In this document: positions 58,143 to 64,000 of the stretch, in pieces | Layout of the letters: the number at the start of each line of letters is the position of its first letter | How positions within the stretch are numbered: position 1 is the first letter of the stretch | Assembly (NCBI GenBank): GCA_026414765.1 | Contig: JAOAIJ010000043.1 | Span: 62,001-126,000 of the forward strand | Reading direction: 5' to 3' | Length of the DNA stretch: 64,000 nucleotides | DNA from: Clostridia bacterium | GTDB taxonomy: Bacteria > Bacillota > Clostridia > Acetivibrionales > DSM-27016 | Made by a program: the position numbers and the translations under genes | The notes under the pieces: generated by a model | What the model saw: the letters and a program-made list of their open reading frames with translations, nothing else | The model's database searches: none | Told to the model about the DNA's origin: nothing

Positions 58143-58784
58143 TTATAGTACCTCCCTATATGAAACAACTTCTCCATTTCTTATTTCTATAATTTCATCA
58201 GAAAATTTCTGTGCGATCTTTATTGAATGTGTAACCATTATCATAGTTTTGTTCCGGCTTTTTACATGCTCCACAAGCTTTTCAATAATTATGTGTTCCG
58301 TATTCTCATCAAGCGCAGATGATGGTTCATCCAATAAAAACACAGGAGGATCAAGGAGCAGTATTCTTCCAAGAGCCAAACGCTGCTTTTCACCGCCTGA
58401 GAGGACCTCTGCGTCTTCATCCAGTGCCTTTGTCAAAGATACGAATTCTAGCGTCTCATTTAGCGTGTTATCATCAACAATAGGTTTTTCTGAGAACTTA
58501 AGCCCAATAAGAAGGTTTTCTCTGATACTGCCAGGAAAAATGGCAGGAGACTGGGGAAGCATGGCTACATTCCTTCTTAGGGTTATTGAATTAAGCTTAT
58601 CCAATGGAATGCCTTCAAACATAATATTTCCTTCATCGTTGCTGATCATTTTGTTTAGAAGCTTGAGCAGAGTTGATTTCCCACTTCCGCTTTCACCTAC
58701 AATACACGTAACTTTTCCAGATTTTATTTCCAGTTTTGCTATTCGTAATATTCCTTTGTATTTGACATTGTTCAGCAGATACAT
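58143..58784 (-). CDS. ABC transporter ATP-binding protein, FetA-like
   Basis: 213 residues, short like FetA. Walker A GESGSGKSTLLK, signature LSGGEKQRLALGR and Walker B VFLLDEPSSALD are complete. Works with the FetB-like permease downstream. The gene is 25 bases after a PadR regulator gene, suggesting regulation of the operon by that protein. Confidence 0.88.
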   Translation of the reverse strand: MYLLNNVKYKGILRIAKLEIKSGKVTCIVGESGSGKSTLLKLLNKMISNDEGNIMFEGIPLDKLNSITLRRNVAMLPQSPAIFPGSIRENLLIGLKFSEKPIVDDNTLNETLEFVSLTKALDEDAEVLSGGEKQRLALGRILLLDPPVFLLDEPSSALDENTEHIIIEKLVEHVKSRNKTMIMVTHSIKIAQKFSDEIIEIRNGEVVSYREVL

Positions 58785-58809
58785 CTGATAAGAACCTCCA
58801 TTTCCCAGG

Positions 58810-59118
58810 TTACTTTTTTATTTCTTTCACAAGCTCAGAGGCTTTTTTAACAGCCTCTTCCAAAACAATCATTCCTTTTTCAGTTATATTGTAGTATTTC
58901 CTGATTTTACCCTCTATAAGTCTGTCTTCTCTTTCTAAAAGCTGACCGTTTTCCATATCATGTAGTATGGGGTAAAGGGTTCCCGGACTCATATCATAAC
59001 CATGTTCCTTTAACTCATCAATCATCCATACTCCATAGAAAGGCTCTTTTTTAGCATGATGGAGTATGTGTATATGTATGAAACCAAGGAACAGCTTCCT
59101 GAACAGTTTTTCTTGCAT
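58810..59118 (-). CDS. PadR-family transcriptional regulator
   Basis: 102 residues. HHAKKEPFYGVWMIDELKEHGYDMSPGTLYPILHDME is the winged-helix recognition region of PadR proteins, and NGQLLEREDRLIEGKIRKYYNITEKG the wing. The short C-terminus marks the small PadR subgroup. It is first in the operon with the FetAB-like genes and probably represses it; a palindrome lies in the upstream region. Strong AAGGAGG ribosome site. Confidence 0.88.
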   Translation of the reverse strand: MQEKLFRKLFLGFIHIHILHHAKKEPFYGVWMIDELKEHGYDMSPGTLYPILHDMENGQLLEREDRLIEGKIRKYYNITEKGMIVLEEAVKKASELVKEIKK

Positions 59119-59138
59119 GATAACCTCCTTATAGGATG

Positions 59139-59158
59139 TCGATATCGAAGTACGATAT
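59139..59158. promoter_or_regulatory. Candidate PadR operator
   Basis: The sequence contains a perfect 10-bp palindrome TCGATATCGA (59139-59148) overlapping a wider inverted repeat ATATCG-AAGTA-CGATAT (59142-59158). It lies 21 bases upstream of the padR start and so could be an autoregulatory operator. No clear promoter elements could be fixed around it. Confidence 0.45.
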
Positions 59159-59369
59159 AATTGTATTATAAATTTATCAAAGTGACAAGATTTTTAACAA
59201 AGATAATATTATTTGCTGTATTAAGTTGGAAAATTACTATAATTTAATAAATATATGTAATTGTAAATAGTAATTGTAAGATTTTATACAATTTGATAAA
59301 ATGTTCAAATAGTAGAAAAAATGCATATGATTTTGGCATTACTCTTTACCTGATTATGGGGGAAGCACT

Positions 59370-61439
59370 GTGGATGGTCATATAAAATACGGTTCTAAAG
59401 ACATGAGTGTTGTAGAAGAGAAGCTGAATTTTGCCATAGAAAGTCTACTGGACTCTTTCGGCATATTTTCAGCTATAAGGGATGAAAGTGGAACAATTAC
59501 TGATTTCAGCATTGAACATCTAAATGAAAAAGTATGTGTTAGAAAGAATTTTGAAGTTCAAAAGTTTATTGGAAAGAAAATAAGTGATTTCTTTCCACTT
59601 ATAAAAGAAAATGGATTGCTTAATGAATGTATTACTGTAGTAGAAACTGGAGAACCATTTGTAAAAAAACTTATATTCTATGAAAATATTAAGGGAGCAG
59701 AACAAGTAAGATATGCTTGTGATATTAGAATGGTAAAGCTGGATGATGGAATAGCAGCAACGTGGCGTGATATCACAGTACAAAAGAGACTGGAGAAAAT
59801 AGACAAAGAAAGTAAGAAGGCAAAAACAGGCATTGAAGAGGAATTGAAACGTCTGACGTCATTTGTTGAATGCTCTGATGATGCTATTATAGGAAAAAAT
59901 GCAGAAGGCTATATAACCAGTTGGAATAAGGGTGCAGAACGCATATATGGATATTCCTTGGATGAGGTGATAGGAAAACATATTTCCATACTGGCGCCTC
60001 CAGGCAAGGAGTTGGAGATAAGCGGAATACTCCAAAGAATAAAGCAGGGTATGCGTATAAGCCATTATGAGACTATCAGGAAAAGAAAAGATGGAGTTTT
60101 ACTTGAAGTATCTATCTCCATATCTCCTGTTTTCGATTCTGAAGGCAAGGTAGTCGGTGCCTCAACTGTTGCAAGAGATATAACTGCACAGAAACAACTC
60201 GAAAAAACATTGGTAGAAAGTGAAGAAAGATATCGTTTGCTGATGGATTTTCTTCCGTATGGAGTATTTGTGCATCAAAAAGGAGAAATTATTTTTGTAA
60301 ACTCCTCCTGTATAAAAATGTTTGGAGCTAATAATATATATGACATTCTCGGAAAGGATTTCAGTGATTTTCTTCATCAGGAAGACAGTGGGATAGTTGA
60401 TGAGAATAACCAGCTTGATGTTGAAAGTGATTGTGAAGTAGTTACAAAGGAAGCAAAAATCAAGAAGCCAGATGGCACATTATTGAATGTAGAAACCGTT
60501 TCAACTAAACTAAACTATAGAAGCAGTAAGGCTATACTTACAGTTATAAAGGATAACTCGGCAGAAAAAAAAGCACATGTACTGCAAAAGCAGGTAGAGG
60601 AAAACGTTAAGAAGCTGAATGAAGCAATAGAATACGATAAGCTTAAAACAGACTTTTTCACTAATATATCACATGAACTGAAAACACCGCTGAATATCAT
60701 TCTCAGCTCGCTGCAGTTATATGAGCTTTTGGTAAAAAGCAGTGGTCAGGATGATAACGAAAGAAAAATAGGAAAACTTGTAGAAGTAATGAAACAAAAC
60801 TGCTATAGGCTTTTGAGATTAATAAATAACCTTATAGACGCTACCAGAATAGATGCAGGTTTTTACAACCTATACCTTCAGAATTGCAATATAGTATGTA
60901 TTGTTGAAGATATAGTAATGTCAGCTGCAAAATATACAAAAAACAAGGGTATAGAGTTTAAATTTGATACTGAAGTTGAAGAGAAGATTATTGCATGTGA
61001 TCCTGAAAAAATAGAAAGAATAATGCTCAATTTGCTTTCAAATGCGGTTAAGTTCGGAAAAAATCAAGGTTCTATATTTATCAATATTTATGATCTTGGT
61101 GAAAGTGTAGCTTTATCTGTAAAGGATAATGGCATAGGAATAGAGAAAGACAAACTGGATATGATATTTGAACGATTCAGGCAGGTGGATAAATCGTTGA
61201 CAAGAAATTATGAAGGCAGCGGTATAGGATTGTCACTTGTGAAGTCTCTGACAGAAATGCATGGTGGAACTGTAAAGGTATTTAGTGAATATGGTAAAGG
61301 GAGTGAATTTGTAGTTACGCTACCTGTGAAAAAAACCGCAAATACACCAAGTTATTTGAAACGCAATATAATCAACGATGGTACAGGTTGCAGTGAGGCA
61401 GAAAAGATTTGTATTGAATTTTCGGATATATATTTTTAA
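59370..61439 (+). CDS. PAS-domain sensor histidine kinase
   Basis: 689 residues from GTG 59370 after GGGGGAA. Three PAS-like domains at ~20-130, ~155-275 and ~280-395, the second with SWNKGAERIYGYSLDEVIGK. HisKA at ~425-495 with phosphoacceptor His435 in NISHELKTPLN; HATPase with LLSNAVKFGK, DNGIGIEKDKL and GSGIGLSLVKSL. No membrane segment, so it is cytoplasmic. No response regulator is adjacent, so it is an orphan kinase. Confidence 0.9.
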   Translation: MDGHIKYGSKDMSVVEEKLNFAIESLLDSFGIFSAIRDESGTITDFSIEHLNEKVCVRKNFEVQKFIGKKISDFFPLIKENGLLNECITVVETGEPFVKKLIFYENIKGAEQVRYACDIRMVKLDDGIAATWRDITVQKRLEKIDKESKKAKTGIEEELKRLTSFVECSDDAIIGKNAEGYITSWNKGAERIYGYSLDEVIGKHISILAPPGKELEISGILQRIKQGMRISHYETIRKRKDGVLLEVSISISPVFDSEGKVVGASTVARDITAQKQLEKTLVESEERYRLLMDFLPYGVFVHQKGEIIFVNSSCIKMFGANNIYDILGKDFSDFLHQEDSGIVDENNQLDVESDCEVVTKEAKIKKPDGTLLNVETVSTKLNYRSSKAILTVIKDNSAEKKAHVLQKQVEENVKKLNEAIEYDKLKTDFFTNISHELKTPLNIILSSLQLYELLVKSSGQDDNERKIGKLVEVMKQNCYRLLRLINNLIDATRIDAGFYNLYLQNCNIVCIVEDIVMSAAKYTKNKGIEFKFDTEVEEKIIACDPEKIERIMLNLLSNAVKFGKNQGSIFINIYDLGESVALSVKDNGIGIEKDKLDMIFERFRQVDKSLTRNYEGSGIGLSLVKSLTEMHGGTVKVFSEYGKGSEFVVTLPVKKTANTPSYLKRNIINDGTGCSEAEKICIEFSDIYF

Positions 61440-61464
61440 TGACACATTGGATTTTGCTTAAATT

Positions 61465-61506
61465 AAAATGAAGAATAGTGCTTTAGTGAGCACTATTCTT
61501 CATTTT
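61465..61506 (+). terminator. Rho-independent terminator after the kinase gene
   Basis: An 18-bp hairpin with a 6-base loop (core AAGAATAGTGCT / AGCACTATTCTT) is followed by T-rich sequence, 25 bases after the kinase stop. Confidence 0.82.
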
Positions 61507-61669
61507 TGCGTTTTTTCGATTAAGTTATTATTCAGTAATGTTATGTAAAACAAAGCTGATAAAGTCGAATGACGTGTAAAGAAATAAAAAAACCGGATAT
61601 AAAATGTAATAAATCAGTTTATAAAAAGACAAACTATCAACATAAAAGTTTAAAGGAGGAGAAGCTTGT

Positions 61670-61885
61670 ATGAAGAATATGTCGACAAAGGAACTTAACT
61701 ATGCTAATGACATAATGTCATGGGAACTGCTGGCAGCAAAAAAATGCTTTCAATACGCATACCAGGAAAACAATTCACCCCATGCACAGGTATTTTTTGA
61801 TGCTGCAAGAGTGCACCAGCAAAACTACCAAAATATATTGAATTATGTTTCACAGATTAAGAATCAGGGAGGGCAGATGCATTAA
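61670..61885 (+). CDS. Small CotF-like spore coat protein
   Basis: 71 residues, helical, with ELNYANDIMSWELLAAKKCFQYAYQ and a Gln/Asn-rich C-terminus. It resembles half of a ferritin-like CotF coat domain. AAAGGAGGAG precedes the ATG, and its stop overlaps the next start. The call rests on the pairing with the following gene and on composition. Confidence 0.5.
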   Translation: MKNMSTKELNYANDIMSWELLAAKKCFQYAYQENNSPHAQVFFDAARVHQQNYQNILNYVSQIKNQGGQMH

Positions 61886-62247
61886 TGGATACCCAAATGA
61901 CTGTAACTTCAAAATCAGGAGTTGTAAAAATAGGGAAGCAGGTTACTAGTGAACTTCCAAAAGTGAAAGATGCAACTGTAAATGTCAGGGACAGAGTGAA
62001 TGATATTCTGGCAACAGAAAAACACAATCTCATAAACTACCAGACAGCTATTAATGAAGCTATAAGTGATGAATTCAGGCAAATATTGATAAACGGTAGG
62101 AATGATACTCAGAATCTTCATACCCGGGTTTTCGGAGAACTATTTAATATGGGCGAATACCAGGCAGATGTTGCAACTACACAGCAGCTTGCAGATACTG
62201 TAGAAGTTTTCACAAACTACAAGTCTCAGCTGCCATATAGCCAATAA
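61885..62247 (+). CDS. CotF-like spore coat protein
   Basis: 120 residues. VRDRVNDILATEKHNLINYQTAINEAISDEFRQIL and FGELFNMGEY match the helical pattern of clostridial CotF-type coat proteins. Translationally coupled to the small gene before it (TAATG). The pair supports a spore-forming host. Confidence 0.6.
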   Translation: MDTQMTVTSKSGVVKIGKQVTSELPKVKDATVNVRDRVNDILATEKHNLINYQTAINEAISDEFRQILINGRNDTQNLHTRVFGELFNMGEYQADVATTQQLADTVEVFTNYKSQLPYSQ

Positions 62248-62254
62248 ACTATAG

Positions 62255-62273
62255 GCCCGGATACCGGGCTTTT
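62255..62273 (+). terminator. Rho-independent terminator
   Basis: GCCCGG-ATA-CCGGGC followed by TTTT, 7 bases after the coat gene stop: a short GC-rich hairpin. Confidence 0.7.
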
Positions 62274-62310
62274 CGTTTATTGAAAAACTTTTATCAGGAT
62301 GTTTTGAACA

Positions 62311-62949
62311 TTATTTAATAGTATATATTTCGCAAAGATCCTTCATTTTCTTTTCACGTGGACTATATGCAGGTACACCTATGGGTATTAGGCTGATAAA
62401 TTTACTGTCAGGAGTTACGCCGAGTATTTTTCTTATCTCATCTCCGGCTATGGCAGGATCATTCATCCAGCATGCTCCATATCCTTTTTCGTGTACTGCC
62501 AGCAAAAGATTCTGAACTGCAGCTCCAATAGATAACAGATCGGGATAGGCAAAGAATTTCATAATTCCCTCATCATCATAACCTTTATCTTTTAGAGCTT
62601 TTATCATAACAGTGTCAAGGAACTCCATTTTTGTCATAAATACAGCTATTACTACAGGTGCTTTACTAAAAAAAGTCAGCATCTTGCGTTTGGAATCCAA
62701 ATACTGACTGCTGATTTCATCTGTACCGGAATTAATTATCTGATCCATCTTACTTATAACAGCTTTACTAATAGCATCCATTACGTTTTTATCCGTAATA
62801 GCTACAAATCTCCAACACTGACTGTTACATCCACTTGGAGCACTTGTTGCAATTCTGATGAATTCTTCAATCTCCTCCAGAGAGATTTCCGTGTCTGCGT
62901 ATTTTCTTATACTCCGGCGGCTCAAAGCAAGCTGGGAAAAATAAGTCAT
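62311..62949 (-). CDS. Nitroreductase-family protein
   Basis: 212 residues. SRRSIRKYAD at the N-terminus, RIATSAPSGCNSQCWRF for FMN contact and GAAVQNLLLAVHEKGYGACWM in the core are typical. No ferredoxin domain, unlike the nitroreductase at 36933. Its ATG overlaps the stop of the small gene before it (ATGA on the minus strand), placing it in an operon with sodium-pump decarboxylase genes. Confidence 0.85.
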   Translation of the reverse strand: MTYFSQLALSRRSIRKYADTEISLEEIEEFIRIATSAPSGCNSQCWRFVAITDKNVMDAISKAVISKMDQIINSGTDEISSQYLDSKRKMLTFFSKAPVVIAVFMTKMEFLDTVMIKALKDKGYDDEGIMKFFAYPDLLSIGAAVQNLLLAVHEKGYGACWMNDPAIAGDEIRKILGVTPDSKFISLIPIGVPAYSPREKKMKDLCEIYTIK

Positions 62950-63110
62950 GTGTTTGTATTCTCCTTATCTTCCTTTTCAGGGAAAGCTTTTGCAAGTCCT
63001 TTGATCAGTAAAAAGAAAAGTATAAGTACCAGGAAGACTCCGCCAATACCGCATAGCATTACAAAAAGACCCTGGTTTAGTTCAGAAGCTTTTTTTAAGC
63101 TCTCTATCAT
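62946..63110 (-). CDS. Sodium-pump decarboxylase gamma-subunit-like small membrane protein
   Basis: 54 residues, read directly from the minus strand. One membrane helix (residues ~15-38, LFVMLCGIGGVFLVLILFFL) is followed by a charged tail KAFPEKEDKEN, the layout of OadG. AGGAGG lies 9 bases before the ATG. It sits directly downstream of the beta subunit gene, where the gamma subunit is often found. The small size makes the family name less certain than the gene. Confidence 0.72.
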   Translation of the reverse strand: MIESLKKASELNQGLFVMLCGIGGVFLVLILFFLLIKGLAKAFPEKEDKENTNT

Positions 63111-63180
63111 ATATGAACAGCCTCCTTTTATTTCCTAAAACTGTTTTGAAAATAGAAATGTATATTTATGTATTAAGGTA

Positions 63181-64000
63181 TTAGGCACCTGTTAACGCCC
63201 CAACAAGTGCAAGAATCAGACCACCTGCAATAATTGAGCCTAACTGGCCGGAAACATTGGCACTTACGGCCTGCATCAATATAAAGTTGGTCGGATCTTC
63301 TTTTGTAGCCATCCTCTGAATTACGCGCGCAGACATTGGAAAGGCTGAAATTCCTGCGGCACCTATCATCGGGTTGACTTTATTTTTCAGGAAAAGGTTA
63401 AGCAGCTTTGCAAAAAGAACTCCTCCAGCTGTATCGAATATAAAAGCTACAAGACCAAGGGAGAGAATCAGTATTGTCTGCAGACTTAAAAACTTATCGG
63501 CAACCATGGTGGAACCTATAGTGATTCCCAGTAGTATTGTAACCAGATTTGCAAGTTCGTTCTGTGCTGTATTGGAAAGTCTTTCAAGTACACCCGATTC
63601 CCTGATAAGATTTCCAAACATAAGGAGTCCGACGAGAGGCACGCTTATAGGAGCGACTATCCCGGCTATTACAGTTACAGTAATAGGAAAAACTATCTTA
63701 ACTGTTTTGGATACTTTCTCTTCAGTATAGTCCATTCTGATCATTCGTTCCTGTTTTGTGGTAAGAGCTTTTATAACAGGCGGTTGGATTATCGGCACCA
63801 GTGCCATGTATGAATAAGCTGCGACAGTGATGGGTCCCAGGTATTCTCTGGCGAATTTGTTTCCGACAAATATTGCGGTTGGCCCGTCAGCTGCACCGAT
63901 TATACCTATTGCTGACGCGATTCTTAAATTTATACCCAGACCTGGAAATATGTCGCCTAAAAGAAGTGCTGCTATCAGGGTAGCAAATATTCCGAATTGT
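63181..64000 (-). CDS. oadB: Sodium ion-translocating decarboxylase beta subunit (partial)
   Basis: The frame is open to the window edge; the N-terminal part is missing. GAADGPTAIFVGNKFAREYL, VPIIQPPV, FPMSARVIQRMATKEDPTNFILMQA and the C-terminal glycine-rich helix are typical of OadB/MmdB/GcdB. It is the membrane channel that couples decarboxylation to sodium export in anaerobes. An internal ATG at 63807 is not the true start because the family sequence continues upstream. Confidence 0.9.
   Translation of the reverse strand, partial: QFGIFATLIAALLLGDIFPGLGINLRIASAIGIIGAADGPTAIFVGNKFAREYLGPITVAAYSYMALVPIIQPPVIKALTTKQERMIRMDYTEEKVSKTVKIVFPITVTVIAGIVAPISVPLVGLLMFGNLIRESGVLERLSNTAQNELANLVTILLGITIGSTMVADKFLSLQTILILSLGLVAFIFDTAGGVLFAKLLNLFLKNKVNPMIGAAGISAFPMSARVIQRMATKEDPTNFILMQAVSANVSGQLGSIIAGGLILALVGALTGA

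Noticed and set aside
58006-58788. 260-codon plus-strand open frame opposite the ABC transporter genes
   Set aside because: Walker A, Walker B and signature motifs are on the minus strand; the plus frame has no motif or ribosome site.
1-64000. tRNA, rRNA, CRISPR array, transposase or phage attachment sites
   Set aside because: None was seen on reading; no clover-leaf, regular spaced repeats or transposase motifs were found, though a dedicated search was not possible.

Overview
This window is most likely from an anaerobic, spore-forming, low-GC Gram-positive bacterium of the class Clostridia. The evidence is AT-rich DNA, strong GGAGG-type ribosome binding sites with frequent TTG and GTG starts, a CotF-like spore coat pair, several oxygen-sensitive enzyme families (HemN-like radical SAM, U32 and double-cluster Fe-S proteins, ferredoxin), a sodium-pump decarboxylase and an electron-transfer flavoprotein. 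I cannot name the species from sequence alone.

Bases 1-36785 are one nearly gapless plus-strand gene row that starts before the window and looks like a biosynthetic operon. Its first part (1-22739) consists mainly of discrete enzymes acting on freestanding carrier proteins: three tandem BtrH-like (papain/C39-like fold) proteins interleaved with two ACPs; a ketosynthase-like protein without a catalytic Cys and a complete ketosynthase; an FabG-type reductase; a class III aminotransferase; a HemN-like radical SAM enzyme; two more ACPs; two methyltransferases; a PHP hydrolase; a stand-alone phosphohistidine swivel domain next to an unknown protein; a Cys-type alpha/beta hydrolase; two U32-family Fe-S proteins; a prolyl-AMP-ligase-like enzyme with a prolyl-ACP-dehydrogenase-like flavoenzyme and its own ETF; a QueG-like Fe-S protein; and FabZ. 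The second part (22783-36785) holds an MIO ammonia-lyase/aminomutase, a 14-TM exporter, an acyl-AMP ligase-ACP, a ferredoxin plus fumarate-reductase-like flavoprotein, a PhlG-like C-C hydrolase, a KS-ACP and a KS-AT-ACP whose KS has lost a catalytic His and whose AT has lost its Ser.

A terminator and a minus-strand ferredoxin-nitroreductase separate this row from a second transcription unit driven by a near-perfect promoter at 38032. That unit encodes a chorismate-lyase-like enzyme (4-hydroxybenzoate supply) and a single 5563-residue NRPS-PKS: AMP-ligase-ACP / C-A-PCP / KS-ACP / KS-DH-KR-MT-ACP / KS-ACP-TE, with a Cys-nucleophile thioesterase. No intact acyltransferase is visible in any module, so the PKS appears to be trans-AT type with its AT outside the window. 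The arrangement suggests an aryl-primed chain: 4-hydroxybenzoate made from chorismate, loaded by the first domain, extended by one amino acid and three ketide units, then released. Whether the discrete-enzyme row builds a second moiety of the same molecule or a separate product cannot be decided here.

From 55572 on the content becomes mostly housekeeping-like: a ClpP paralogue with its own promoter directly after the megasynthase (possible self-resistance), a VOC protein, a carboxymuconolactone-decarboxylase-like protein, a FetAB-type ABC transporter with a PadR regulator, a PAS sensor kinase, two small spore-coat-like proteins, a nitroreductase, and the gamma and beta subunits of a sodium-pumping decarboxylase, the latter cut by the window end. 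I saw no tRNA, rRNA, CRISPR array or insertion sequence. All family assignments rest on motif reading by eye; no database search was run.
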